NCBI GenBank assembly: GCA_964036155.1
Contig: OZ038423.1
Coordinates: forward strand, 46,391,249 to 46,455,248
Reading direction: 5' to 3'
Source: Diploscapter coronatus
Taxonomy: Eukaryota > Nematoda > Chromadorea > Rhabditida > Rhabditidae
DNA: 64,000 nucleotides
Part shown: positions 37,501 through 48,737 of the stretch, piece after piece
Numbering within the stretch: the stretch's first letter is position 1
Layout of the letters: each line of letters opens with the position of its first letter
The notes under the pieces: generated by a model
Seen by the model: only the letters and a program-made list of their open reading frames with translations
Database searches by the model: none
What the model was told of the DNA's origin: nothing
Made by a program: the position numbers and the translations under genes

Positions 37501-38051
37501 GCATTGCAGGGTCACTTTTATCGCTGATTCCAAGACATAACAACAACGACAGTCCTACCACGCCCATTCACATGCAGAGCTATGAGGTTCGTTTTATTTT
37601 TCCAAATGAAAAGACTAACTCAATTTTAGCCATCTCCAAGAGATGCATTAAGGAGAAGATTAAGTTTGACTCAGTACGATAACATGATCATCTACCAGTA
37701 TTTCGAGCAAGTATTGGAGGACATAATACACGGAGTGGGGAAGTGTGAAAGAATCATCCAGGGGATACGGTATTTGAAACCCATCGATTTTGAAAGAAGA
37801 ATGATTTTAGAGAGGACATAGCTCATAGGAATCATGATGACGATAAGGTATGGCAAGTGGTGATAAGGAGGATGGAGATCCTATCGCTGATATTCTACGT
37901 GGGAGTGTTATTCGTTACGATTTATCTATTCTTCTATCACGACTGGTATTGTGCAATTGGAATCAACCCTTGTGGAAGGCAGAATCGAAAGTGTCCCTGG
38001 CTCGAGAAGCTCGCAGAAGACCCCACCTGCCAGCACAACAGTTATAATTAA
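31504..38051 (+). CDS. Nicotinic receptor-type Cys-loop ligand-gated ion channel subunit (606 aa)
   Basis: Fifteen exons: 31504-31760, 32310-32391, 32500-32544, 35563-35585, 35645-35731, 36322-36459, 36508-36631, 36681-36792, 36834-36918, 36968-37004, 37047-37149, 37195-37351, 37397-37586, 37630-37769, 37811-38051; 607 codons in phase. Signal peptide ~1-19. The extracellular domain holds YWQDEFLRWDPSSY (loop D region), DIWIPEFSLYYS and the 15-residue Cys-loop CKLDVKFFPFDIQQC. Four membrane segments follow: VFNLVIPSTIITLVAVIGF, LGIMTLMSMSVILLAIV, LYYFILLAIIGLSTVTTSM and a C-terminal one at ILSLIFYVGVLFVTIYLFF. There is no vicinal Cys pair in loop C, so it is a non-alpha type. The segment before M2 reads RMRDAKFRLG, without the acidic ring of cation channels or the PAR of anion channels, so selectivity is open. 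Probably an orphan LGC-type subunit. Intron 1 is GC-AG; intron 3 houses another gene. Confidence 0.9.
32690..35390 (-). CDS. Secreted EGF - ShKT - nitrobindin-like protein nested in the channel intron (285 aa)
   Basis: Eight exons: 35318-35390, 34817-34936, 34635-34769, 34506-34590, 34310-34402, 33660-33811, 32871-32971, 32690-32788; 286 codons, all phases agree. It lies wholly inside intron 3 of the channel gene, on the opposite strand. Signal peptide ~1-18 (MELLSVFLLLFYLQPS). Then an EGF-like module (CQMNIPQSCGREGRC...GNRCICPAGWMGRGC, ~27-64) and an ShKT-like six-Cys module (PCQDIYTACKRW...CTW...DNCGASCGAC, ~65-105). A C-terminal domain of about 165 residues starts at LENIAWFIGRWECTT and resembles the THAP4/nitrobindin beta-barrel (FIGRW, a GAYHEIL strand and a GTVTPTEI strand). 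The first two domains are clear; the last is a moderate-confidence fold guess. Function unknown. Confidence 0.78.
34420..34468. repeat. Dispersed palindromic repeat, copy 1
   Basis: GGGTGTATGTCGTTACGCAC followed by its near-complement: GTCGTTACGCACAAAAG pairs with CTTTGTGAGCAACGAC around a 2-bp centre. It lies in an intron of the nested gene. A second complete copy is at 50807-50855, and partial ones at 2178, 4864-5192 and 11905. Confidence 0.7.
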
Positions 38052-38321
38052 GTTCTTTCAAAACTTGATATTTTTCCACTTCGGGTTCGCTCAATTTTCT
38101 TTCCCTCTCCATGCGGGTCTGTGTATGTGGAATATTTAGCGAAGATGAATATTCACATGTTAGGTCTTTTATAAATTGCTCATAATTCATTTTTGTGTAT
38201 GAATAAATTTTTCTTTTGGAAAAAAACAAGTTTATTTTATAAGAAAAGAAAACAATTTAGAATTTTCAACAAAAATTAGGCTGGCTGATTAGAGAGACGC
38301 AGCAAGTGGTTGACTGCTACC

Positions 38322-39143
38322 TTATTTGAGTTCCTTGACCTGGATGCCGGGTGGCAGGGACTGCTTCAGCTTGTCTGCCTTCTCCTTGTCCTGAAATCAC
38401 GCTCCATTCATAAATTACAGTAGTTCTATATCTCTGCACTTACATTGACGACGAGTGTGTAGAGGTACTTGGAGCAGCGAACCTTGAATTTGGTGTTTGT
38501 CGGGTTCTTCTTGATCTTGACCGACTTGGCGTCCTTTCTGCAAAAGAGAAATCTTCGTTTATTTCCAAGTTATTCTTAATTTAGGATTTAGGAGTTAAAT
38601 TAATATTCCTTCTAAGAAAAATCGAGTCCCCAAAATTCGTTCCCTTGTAGAAACATGCTAGTTGAAGCCAAAAATTTAGGAAGGAAGTACCCTTCAAACC
38701 CAAAATGTCTCGAAAAACCCTATCCAGATCAACGATAGACCTGATAGAATGGATATGTGCCACAAATTAGCATAAAATGTGCCTGTACGACCATATGCAA
38801 GCCATCTGAGGCTCGTCAAAATGTGTTCATTTTGAGCGACGCATTTTTCTATTTTCTTCGCAAAAACCTTACTTACAGCCCAAATCACTTTTGTTCAGAA
38901 AAATTTATCCTAAAACGCGACTTGGCATATTTACTTGGGACCCTATCTAAACATTTTGGCTTTTCCAAAATTCAAAGTTAATTTTTCAAATCTGGAGCTA
39001 CTATCAATTCCCAAATTTAAAATGAAATTTTTCAAACTAAAATTTTATTTTTTTAAAATCTTTTCAGTTAAATTTATGCTTTCTCCTTTATACCTGCGGG
39101 CCTTGACCAGGAAATCCTTGATTTCGGTGATCTGCTTCGGCAT
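38322..39143 (-). CDS. rpl-38: 60S ribosomal protein eL38 (70 aa)
   Basis: Three exons: 39094-39143, 38444-38537, 38322-38390; 71 codons, exactly the family length. The protein starts [20 protein letters not shown], continues [20 protein letters not shown] and ends [12 protein letters not shown], matching eL38 throughout. A splice acceptor lies 18 nt before the ATG. Divergent from the mitochondrial ribosomal gene MRPS12 with 309 bp between start codons, so the two ribosomal genes probably share a promoter region. Confidence 0.97.
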
Positions 39144-39452
39144 GTCGGCACGCGGAATTACCTAAAATCGCAAATCAATAAATTTCCAAATTACAAAGCG
39201 AGTTTCGAAAATCTAACGACGTAGGGCGATTCAGAGGGTGATATTCTAATTTCTGGATAATTGGGAAAAAGATAATTGGGGGATAATTAGCGAAAACTGA
39301 CTAAAATTGTGAAAAGTAGGAGAAAATGGGCTGCGCTGCGGGACCAAGTTGAATTTCGTACAACGCGATTGACGCGTAATCGTCGTGCCTTTCTTCGTTT
39401 TCTTTTCCTTGTAAAATTAAAACTTATTTTTTTTATTTTTTAAGTTTAGACG

Positions 39453-40244
39453 ATGTTGGGGCGTCTGTTTTCGGGTCCATGTGCCGTACCTCGGCCGAGT
39501 TCTGCCCTCAGACTGTCCCTGCAGCCCTCGACCTCTGCCTTTCTCCCACAAATCGCCGCTTTTCATTCCTCGGTCAACTGGCTCAAGAATAACATTCTTC
39601 AGGCACGATTCAGGTCTATTTAAGTTGAGAATTACTGTAGCTCTTTGCAGTACATGTACTACATGGACGGCCCTCCTGAGCGGCGCTCGCGAAGTGCCGA
39701 CAAATCGCCCCTTTCTGGCTATAACTACATGAAGGGAATCGTCCTTAAAAGTCGGTTTTTATTGAGTTTACTTATTTTCAAGAAAATAAAAAAGTAGTGC
39801 GGTATAAAGTCCACAGAAATAGTGAATTTAAAATGATTTTGTAAATTTGATAAATAACGCACCACTTTTGTAGTTTTTTTCAACAAGATAATTTTCAGCC
39901 GTAATTCGGCACCCGAAAAAGCCGAATTCGGGGAACCGAAAATGCGCGATCGTGCGACTGTGGAACGGCAAGGAGTTGTGCGCCTACATTCCCGGTGTGG
40001 GACACAATCTGCAGGAACATTCACAGGTTCGGATCTTCTTTTTTAATCTTTTAACGATTGCTGTAACGTTCATTTACTTTGAGAGAGAAAATGTTAGCAC
40101 CTTTGGTATTCTAATTTCTAAAAAAAATAACAAGAAGCTTTTGAGGTGCTTGTGCGAGGCGGCCGAAGGAAAGACCTTGTGGCCGTGAAGGCGAACATCA
40201 TCCGAGGCAAACTCGACTGCGCCCCTGCCAAACCCGGCAAATGA
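39453..40244 (+). CDS. mrps-12: Mitochondrial ribosomal protein uS12m (158 aa)
   Basis: Four exons: 39453-39602, 39651-39750, 39899-40026, 40146-40244; 159 codons in phase. The N-terminus ([20 protein letters not shown]) is Arg/Ser-rich with no acids, as for a mitochondrial targeting peptide. The body holds the uS12 signature: [40 protein letters not shown] and GGRRKDL...VRGK-type end IIRGKLDC. uS12 shapes the decoding centre. Intron 1 (39603-39650) must be GC-AG (CAG|GCACG), because every GT alternative breaks the frame. Cyclin K starts 194 nt downstream, so the two are probably an operon. Confidence 0.95.
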
Positions 40245-40304
40245 AATAAACATACGGATTTTTAGACAAGTAGATTTAAAAATAGATTTGTTTTTGTTTT
40301 GTAC

Positions 40305-40310
40305 AATAAA
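40305..40310 (+). terminator. Poly(A) signal of mrps-12
   Basis: AATAAA 60 nt after the MRPS12 stop, followed by the probable trans-splice acceptor TTTCCAG ending at 40416, 22 nt before the cyclin K start codon. Confidence 0.65.
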
Positions 40311-40438
40311 TATTTCACTCATTCTTTTCTTCTTTCTGAAATTTCAATGGTTTAGAGCCATTTTATATTGTTTATCTTTGGAAAACCTAGTCCTTTATAA
40401 GTTGTTTTATTTCCAGATTGATAAATTTGGTCTCAAAA

Positions 40439-42117
40439 ATGGTGGGCTGGCTTTGGACAGAGGAGCAGATCAAGAACTCGCCTTCGATTCAGAGAGGAAT
40501 GACCGAAGAACAGGAATATCAGAAGAGAATCGAGGGCTGTAAGGTCATCACTTCCGTTGGATATGCGCTTGGATTGTAAGACTAATTTATTATTTTCTCC
40601 AATAGAAGCCTCGAGTTTTTAAAAATTTTTTAAGAAGGAGGGATTCAATTATAGAAAATACAGTATTCTTTGATTTGAAGGAAGCCCAAACCAACGCTCG
40701 CCACTGCAGCGACCTACTTCCATCGATTTTACATGTTCCACGCCTTTCAGGATTTCCAGAAAGAGGCACTTTTTTGCTTTATTTTCTTCTGAAAACATTA
40801 ATTTTCTATATAAATTTCATATTTTTGCAGTTAGCCGCCTTGGGCTGCCTATTTCTGGCTGGAAAAGTGGAAGAAACCCCGAAGAAGTGCAAGGATCTGT
40901 GCGGTGCCGCGGTCAAGGCCTATCCTCATCTGCAGCAGAGATACAGAAATCTTGTGGTGGGAAAATACTTATCTTTTTCAATAAGTCACATTTCTTCACA
41001 ATTAAAATTGTAAACGTAGGATTGAGAAAATATAGAGGCGAGGAGAACGACACGATAAAGGGGGAGAAACAGCAACTGGAAAATGCTGGGATGACGTGGG
41101 CTATCTTTTCCCACATTATTTATCAGTACTTTCCTCTTCTCATCTATCCCTAACTATAGCACACGTCCTCACGTCATTTCAAAATTGCCGGGAGAAGCAA
41201 CGCGCTTTCTTTTTTTCGAGGGAAGAAAGAACGTAGCATAAAGAAGGAAAGGGTAAATCGCATTGTTTTGGACTGTTAGTAAACATGAGTTTGTACTTTT
41301 TTTTTTTAAAAGATTTTTTCCAGGAAGAAGTAATGGGCATCGAGCGAGTCTTGCTGAGAACGTTGAAATTCGACCTGCAAGTGGAGCATCCCTACAGGTT
41401 CCTGCCCGAATATGGCAACAAGCTCAAGCAGAGGAATATCGATGAGCAGGAGGTGGGAAAAATCATTTCTTATTGAAGAAAAATCAAATTCATGTAAAAC
41501 GTGTAATTTTGTTAGAAAAAATAGAAAAACAAAGAGTTTTATTGATTTTAAAAATTTTCAGTACAAAAACGTGCTGCAAACGGCGTGGACGTTCGTGAAC
41601 GACAGCATGTCGACGAGAATTTGTCTGCAGTGGGAGCCTGAGGTATTTTAATTTGCTGATAAAGTGTGGTTGATTGAAAAATCGCTGATAATTTTGAGGT
41701 GATTGCAATCGCTCTGATCCACCTGGCGCTGACAGTGAAGGATCTGGAGAAGCGGATCAGTAACGGGTCGGGTACGAACGGGAATGGGGCGGAGGAGAAT
41801 TGGTGGGACGAATACGTCTTTCATCTGACCAGGGACCTCATCAACTCTATCTGTCACAAGGTAAGAAAGTTCTTTTCTACAGCATCCGTCAACTTTTCTT
41901 CTTTATTCTGTTCATCTGAAAAATGATATAAACTGACATGAAAATGCGAATTAGGAGATTTGCTACAGTAATCTGATCGAGAAAATCGATAATATTTTGC
42001 ACTTTCTTGCTTTATATGAATAAAAAGTTTTTTGTTATTTTTTAATTTTTTCCTACTGTATTGTTTTCTTTTCAGGTTCTCGACTTTTACACTTTGACGC
42101 GGCAACAGACGCAATAA
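40439..42117 (+). CDS. ccnk-1: Cyclin K (253 aa, cyclin boxes only)
   Basis: Seven exons: 40439-40575, 40681-40765, 40831-40956, 41324-41452, 41562-41642, 41699-41860, 42076-42117; 254 codons in phase. Cyclin K pairs with CDK12/13 to phosphorylate the RNA polymerase II C-terminal domain during elongation. Recognised from [76 protein letters not shown], the Trp pair in [11 protein letters not shown] and the end [13 protein letters not shown]. It covers both cyclin folds and then stops; the long Pro-rich tail of vertebrate cyclin K is absent. Intron 2 (40766-40830) contains no GT dinucleotide at all, so its GC-AG border is forced. Confidence 0.95.
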
Positions 42118-42435
42118 CATAAACAGTCGTTATTTGTTGATTTTTGTAAATATTAAATTGAATAAATTATTTGAAATTAAAAAAAAAAAATTTGAGTTGA
42201 CATGTACCGAGAGAGGCATAGGTGATCGCATGCAATGTATTGCAATGCATGGTTGTTGTCGAGTGAAAGGGAAACTTGTTCCCTTCACCTCTTCCCCCTC
42301 TCATATCTTTGGCCTATCACTTATCATCATCATAGTCATTCTTATCATTTCTGCCCCTCCTTCAGCCTAATCGATTTGTGGTAATTCGATAATCACTGAT
42401 AAGGCGTTCTGTTTATTTTCCCTTATCATAACACT
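42118..42435. other. Short intergenic region with cyclin K poly(A) signal
   Basis: AATAAA at 42161-42166, 44 nt after the cyclin K stop, followed by an A run. The remainder, including the pyrimidine-rich segment to 42360, should be the promoter of the Ig-domain gene. Confidence 0.5.
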
Positions 42436-43904
42436 ATGGTATCGGCTTTCAAGCTGTTGCTTCTTCTACTGTCTATATTTGGATATTCCAAATCCCGTCC
42501 GCCCACCCCGTCAGATCTGCAAGACGCAGTTAACATCGCTCAAGAGATTGAATATTTCGACGATATTCTGCCCTCCTACTATAATTATAATTCCACTAAG
42601 TTGCAGGTATCGCCCATAAGGGTAATTAGTTTTTGAGGATCATCCTAAAGTTTAGGAAACATTATTGGTAGAGAAGAAGAAATACCTGCGAACAGTGTTG
42701 GGACAGACGAGAAAACTGAAGAGGCTTTGATAGTTTGAGTTTGTTTGAACCTTTGTCTCTGTCTTCTTTATTGTCTCTGACAGTAGGCCTCTTTCCATTC
42801 CTTGCCCCTGACTTCCAGGCTCAACAAACACGCAGCTTCCCTTCGCTTTCTGTTTGTCCTATTTTCTTTCTCCGAGCCCTTGCCTTCCCTCTTTTCTGCT
42901 TCTTCCCACACCCCGCTCACTTTTCTCTTACCTGACTGTATAAATTTGTGCCATCCTCGCATCAAAAATATTGATTTTCCTATTTTTATCATTACATCAG
43001 ATTAATTTCCATTGTAAATCAGGTCGCTTGCCATAATCTCAGATGGTCGTCGAATAAACCTCTTCTTCGCCTGTATTTGTTTGTTGTTACTGTCCATTTA
43101 GGGTATGAGTTATTCGCCTCAACCGCAACCTCCCCCAAGGAGCTACAGTAATCTGGCAGTGGATTGTATCGATGGCATCTACAGGCCTGCGCCTCAAACT
43201 AGTCCTCTCACGAAGGTGGATCCTATAACATACAGCGTTTTTCCTAGTCGAAGTTGCGGAACCTTTAAATTTTAATATTCACCTGAAGGCGGACTTCAAT
43301 TATAGAAAATACACTATCCGATTTATCGCGCTATTTTCAGCAAGTAAACCAATTGGCCTACGAATTCCCGAAGAACAAATACGCTAACAACCCGTGGAAC
43401 TACGCCCCTGAATTTCTGAAGGTGTTTGGCGACGTTCGCACGCACGTGGGTGGAAAGGCTGTCTTCGACTGCGTTTTGCTAGGAAGCCCCCGGCCTAAGG
43501 TAAATAAACAAAATCCAGATATAAAATGGGATAAATTTAGACTTCGGGAGAAAAGCGTATCGCAACTGCATAACCCTAAAGTTACAATAGAAATTATTTG
43601 AGAATTTAGAAGATTCGTGAAGTTCAGCCATAGAAATAGTGAATTAAGCTTCAACTTTTGAGCTTTAGGTGTGCTGGCTATTTAATGAGGATAAGATGAG
43701 GTTTACGGATATTATAATCGAAGACACTTCTGATGTCTGCAGACTGACGATCCCCTATGTTCAACCCTATCATTACGGTATCAGTTATCATTTAACCAGT
43801 CATACTCAGTGCAAATGATCGATTTAGGGGAATTTACTGTTCTTTGCGAGAACGAAGTCGGTCGTGCAGTGGCCTCAGCTCAACTCCTCCCCCTCTATGA
43901 ATAA
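42436..43904 (+). CDS. Small secreted single-Ig-domain protein (209 aa)
   Basis: Five exons: 42436-42606, 43102-43215, 43341-43499, 43669-43777, 43828-43904; 210 codons in phase. Signal peptide ~1-20 (MVSAFKLLLLLLSIFGYSKS), then a Pro/Tyr-rich linker with no recognisable domain, then one I-set immunoglobulin domain from ~115 to the end: VFGDVRTHVGGKAVFDCVLL, SPRPKVCWLFN (core Trp), DVCRLTIPYVQPYHYGEFTV and LCENEVGRAVASAQL. Its size and lack of a membrane segment resemble the nematode one-Ig/ZIG proteins, which act in neuron maintenance and synapse organisation. That role is inference by family only. Convergent with the ornithine decarboxylase gene. Confidence 0.82.
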
Positions 43905-44478
43905 ACTTATCGATGAAATCTCAGTTTCTCTAAATTCGTGTACAAAAATAAATGACTAAGTTTTGCGTCACAATTCAATGACATTTAGCTCTTGCGTAAT
44001 ATTTGTTCACATTTGAGCAAATATGGGAAGGAATGGCCTGAATTGGCTTCATTCCGCTCATTTCGCTCATTATCATCATCTCTCGCCTCAAGCCATAACT
44101 CTGCATCTCTGGACTCTCTCCATCCCTTCATTACGTCATCAAGGATAAGAGAGCCTTTCCCTCTTAAAACTATCAATACGAGTGAATATATATCCGTTCA
44201 AACAACTGCCTATTAATGATTAATTTATTCATGAACGAATGTAACTGCACTGAATGATTAAATATGTAGAGGAATGCTCAGTTCTTTGAGAACGAATGTG
44301 TGTTTGAAAGATTATGAACGAGTTGCAGTGGGAAAATCGAGAGATATCCATGTTCAAATATGGATGGCAACAATGATAAGTGATGAAATGATATTAAACA
44401 GCGAGGTTAAATGAGTCAATTCCTAACGTAGATATTAACTTCAAGGCCCATTTTTACAGAAATATGTCTTCTTCCTGA
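43905..44478. other. Intergenic region between convergent genes
   Basis: The 3' flanks of the Ig-domain gene (plus) and ODC (minus). AATAAA occurs at 43948 on the plus strand and TTTATT (AATAAA on the minus strand) near 44224. No gene. Confidence 0.45.
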
Positions 44479-46311
44479 TCAGATATGAGGTGAAGTGTTG
44501 ATGATCTGCCATGCGTCGTTGCCGATCACGTAGATGTTCGTGGGCCGAGCGAATCCGTTGAACGTGGTCGAAGCAGCGCAGGTGTACGCGCCCATCGCCT
44601 CGTACAGCATCCACTCGCCCACTTCCATGTGTCGCATGCTCTTTTTGTCCTCGATCATGTCCAGACTGTCGCAGGTCGGGCCCCAGATCGTTGTGGGGAA
44701 CACTTCAGCGGAAGTATCGAAGAGCGGTCTTCCAACTGAAAACGTATTCAACTATAACAGTCGATCTAGCCTCAATGCAATTTTAAATTTCGAGTTTAAA
44801 AATAGCTGAAATATTCGTTTAGTTTTATACCTGGATGAACATGGTCGAAGAGAATGCAGTTGAACGACCCATAGACTCCATCATTGAGAAAGTACATGAA
44901 CCCAGGCTTGTCCTCATCGCCCGAATTCTTCGTGATTTTCGATGCAGGCACTTCGGTGGAGTGAATCACGTTGGCCACGAGGGAGAAGGGCAGTGCGGCG
45001 AAGAATCTGCCAGGTTCGGCAATCCAGCGAATGCTTTCGTTGTTCGAGAACAGATCTTCGAGAGACTGGCGAATTATCGAGGCGATCTAAAGATAGAAAC
45101 TTACGAAATTTTACCCAATCTCTCCATAGGTTTGCCGAGAATTTTGTGGCTTCATGTCATTTGCCTACCTCCTCGAAGGAAGGTCTGTGCTCGTCGCCCG
45201 GGAAGCCGCCTCCCATGTCGATGATGTGCATGTTGAAGCCCAGCTCGATGCCCATTTCATACAGCCTCTTGCAGTGCTCCAGAGCCACTCTGTAGGCGGT
45301 TGGGTCGTTGCAGCTAGAGCCCACGTGGAAGCTGCAAGAAAACGCTGATCTTCACGGATTTCTGCTGAAACGTGCTACCTAATTCCGACCACATTCACGC
45401 CCATATCTCTAGCGATGGTAAGGAGCTTCGGAGCAGCTTTGACCGGCTCGCATCCGAATTTCAGATTCAAGGGACAAGTCGCAGTTGGATCGGACACAGC
45501 GATACGAAGGATCATTCTATAAGTTTAAACTTTCCAACTTTAAAATTTGAATTTTTCATACTCGGAGTTCGGATGAATGGTCATGATCTTCTTCAGCTCT
45601 TCTGCATTGTCGAAGGTCATCATTTTGACCTGAACCTGCTATTTAGGATCTCTTTTTAAGATGAGTTTGTATACATTCTGATCTTTAGCGTGAGAGATGA
45701 AGGATCGAGTTTTGCATGGATTTGCGTAGATGACTCTTTCTGCAATGAAAACCATAGTCATTTAGGCTTGAGCTAACTAGTTTATGATGCTATACCTGGC
45801 TGAACGCCCATGTTCATCACAATGTCAATCTCCTCTGCGCTGGCGCAGTCAAAACCGACATCCAAAGCAGCCAGAGTTCTTACGAGCACAGGATCAGTGT
45901 TACATTTCACCGCATAGAATGGCTGAAATTGTAAAACTCTAAAGTTTTCATAATTTTTGCAACTACCTCGACCATGGGCAATTCCTTCTTCCACAGCTCG
46001 TATCTGTCCAGCACCGTATTCAGATTGATTAGCATGAACGCTCCGTCATCTTGCTATAATGTTTGAGGTTACTTAAATAACAACTTAAATCAGGCAACCT
46101 CCTTGTCCTTGTTCTTGACAATCTCCTCGATTAGATCAAGCGAGTGAGGAGCGTCAGGCAGCACGCCTACCTATAAGACAGATACCTGTTGATGTAATGG
46201 GGATACTGTAGGTGAGGGGACGGAGGGGGCTTTGCAGCCAAAGTGAGCGGGGCTTATGAGTTCAGAAAAGCGTGCCTTGTTGTTGCCGATGAGTTCCATT
46301 TGGCTGATCAT
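44479..46311 (-). CDS. odc-1: Ornithine decarboxylase (422 aa)
   Basis: Ten exons: 46276-46311, 46099-46170, 45967-46053, 45796-45922, 45675-45739, 45562-45629, 45379-45516, 45169-45331, 44831-45086, 44479-44735; 423 codons in phase. A PLP enzyme making putrescine, the first step of polyamine synthesis. Key residues: PLP Lys71 in PFYAVKCN, His200 in SFHVGSSC, the glycine loop in [17 protein letters not shown], and the active-site Cys359 in WGPTCDSLD at the dimer interface. The C-terminus ends soon after the barrel ([13 protein letters not shown]), so there is no long PEST tail like the mammalian one. Intron 1 (46171-46275) needs a GC-AG border. The coding start is only 2 nt after the stop of a conserved-looking AUG-less upstream frame (see 46314-46519). 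Confidence 0.95.
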
Positions 46312-46313
46312 CT

Positions 46314-46519
46314 CTAGAAGGGAGGTCCTTGGTCCCAGGGCGGAGCAGACGAGCAGATGGAGGCCTTGTAGAGGAAGGAGAAGTATTCGAAGTAGGTCTC
46401 GATGTAACGAGACTCTTCGAACACCTGTAAATAGTATCGATTGGACGACTGTAGCCTACAGTATGTCTGCTTACTGTTTGGGTTTTAGCGGATGCCGCTA
46501 GCCCCGTTGGCTCGACAAT
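46314..46519 (-). promoter_or_regulatory. AUG-less upstream coding region (uCC-like) of the ODC mRNA
   Basis: A spliced open frame directly upstream of ODC: exon part 46475-46519, a 50-bp intron 46425-46474 (GTAAG...TTTACAG), then exon 46314-46424 ending in TAG. From an in-frame ATT at 46519-46517 it is 51 codons; an in-frame ACG lies at 46507-46505. No in-frame ATG occurs back to the previous stop. The peptide ends YFSFLYKASICSSAPPWDQG then PPF, and the Pro-Pro-Trp codons are at 46343-46335. Codon use looks coding-like. Known biology: antizyme inhibitor and some ODC mRNAs carry a non-AUG-initiated upstream region whose Pro-Pro-Trp stalls ribosomes at high polyamine. I infer the same feedback here. 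The TAG also forms part of a possible splice acceptor (TTCTAG) 2 nt before the ODC ATG, which could give a leader lacking this region. Confidence 0.8.
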
Positions 46520-48737
46520 GTGAGTGATTTTCTGGCGAAGTGAGTGACTGTCCGACTAGAAGGAAACGCGCTAGCAAGTCGACAGCAGCACTTGCTAGAG
46601 CGATAGCCTAGAATTACAATAATCAGATGTTTCAATTTTAGACTACGGCCGATTAACTTATTGGATAGAAAATAAACGATGCACATGTGCATATATGCAA
46701 GAAGGTTTATATATATATATATAAGACAGCGGGCCAAATGATCAGTGACATCATTAGGACTAAGAATAAAGAGTGCATAAATCAGAAGTACAAAAAGGGA
46801 AAATGATCAAGAAGGTGGAAAGGGGATACGGTAGGTCTTCTTCTTCTGAGAAAGGAAGGAGAATCACGAGAGAGAAGTTTGGCAAAGGAATGACAAAAAG
46901 GGAAGGGGGAAGGGGGCGGGGTAATGGAATTGTGCTGAGAGAAGAGGGAAAGATTCCCAACACAGATAAAGCCGAAATGACGAATGCGCTCTAGCAAATG
47001 GAAGAACGGAAAATAGAACATCCATCTGAGATTGGGCTGGAATAATTGGAACGAGAAAGGACCACTGCATCAAGGGATACAGGATAGAGAGGACAAGTGG
47101 CCAGAAATGGGATAAGATGAGAAGGAAAGAAAAGAAGGGAAGAGACTAGTGACGCTGAGAGACCGAAGCTTATCGCGTCAGGGAAGTTTAGATCGATAAA
47201 CTACCGGAAATAGCATTTTCCGTCGATATTATCACTGAGAAATGAAAACTGTTACGACTGATGAAATATAAATTGTCTAGCGTAGAGCGCGTATGAACAA
47301 GCCAACACATATAGAAGGAGAGGGGCCGAATGGGGGCGGAGACTGATGACTCTGTCCGTATGTCTATGCGTCTCTCACCCACCAAGTACATCTGCACCCA
47401 CAACAATGGCGAGGACGCGCTATCCCCCTCTAGTTCTAAGCCCCGCCTCCTCGCATATCTGTGTCAGAGATCATAGATATAGAGATGCAGAGATGCAGAA
47501 AGTCGGCACATGTGACTCCGCCTATTTTGGTCGCATGGAAAGAGGCCAAATTTGGGCAACGAGGAGAAGGAGAAAAAGCAAAATGCAGTTGTTGTGAAAT
47601 TTAATAGAAAAACTACTGAGTCAGATGAAAGTTAGAGCGAATTCGTCTTTGAGCGGTCAAATCATATATAAACAAAAAGTGTCGATATTCTGCTCTCATT
47701 CAAGAGAGAAACCGTCTCTATTTCATTGTTTTATTCAACGCCCCCGCGCAGCTGCTCTCAAAACGCGTCTTTCGTTGTTTCTAATGAAAATTTCAACGAA
47801 AATCGTACGATTTCGAAAATTTCCTCAAACACATATGAAAAGATCTCCGAATTCGAAAAGGAGGAAAGAAAACGAAAAGTGTTCACATTACGGCCAGGCA
47901 CAACAAAATGCTATGAGTGAGTGCGTTGTGTAATACTAAGAGAGGAAAGGCGAAAAGATGCAGAGAAAAAGAATGAGAATGGAATACTCTGTCATTGAAT
48001 AATGGCTAAAATAGCGGATGGGACAGGGGACGGGGCATATTGACGTTTCGGACTTTAACCTATAGTTAGTCTGATCTCACCATAAATTTTATGTGAATTT
48101 TATATGAACCAACATAAAATTGGAAATAAGGTGATTTTGAAATAAAAGCTCCATCTCGAAGAGTACAAAGGCCCTTTCGCCCCATGAAGACAGTCATTTT
48201 ATCAATTATCATTCCACTTTCAATGATATGATAGAAATTACGAACAAAGCAAACTGCCTTCTATCAATGAAATACTTTAAAACTCATTGACAGATTTGAC
48301 AGAGTTTGTGGTTGGTCTTTGATCTTTAATACCGACTTACGTAATCTGACCGAATTCGGTCTGAAAATCGATCAGCATCAGCAAGTTTGTTGCCATTCAC
48401 ATGCTATTGAAGGAATCACGTCATTTAGTTTAACACACAGAGAAAAATTCCAGTTTCATAACTCTCAACTACAAATTACAGCATTTTACTTCCTTTTCGG
48501 GTTTCTTCACTTAACGATGCTATCCCACGCTTCTGAATTTGCTGAACCTGAATCTGAGAATGAAGGTAATAAACATCTCAGACAGGCTGTGAGGCTTATC
48601 CTTCTCACTTCAGTTGCAGTCCGTCAGATATCCTCTGCCTTTGCATGCAGCCTTTCTTCTAATCATTATCTTCTATGATAAATCGTCCGCTATAAAAGGC
48701 TCGGCTTCTGTCTCTAATCACTTCTAAGCCAATCAAT
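46520..48737. other. Gene-poor intergenic region
   Basis: The 5' region of ODC, then about 2 kb without a supported exon. 46710-46723 is a short (TA)n run. 46780-47140 is strongly purine-rich on the plus strand, keeping several pyrimidine-strand frames open by chance. No RNA gene is seen. Confidence 0.45.

Noticed and set aside
46773..47073. Overlapping frames on both strands in a purine-rich tract
   Set aside because: Low-complexity GA-rich DNA keeps frames open by chance; no conserved motif.
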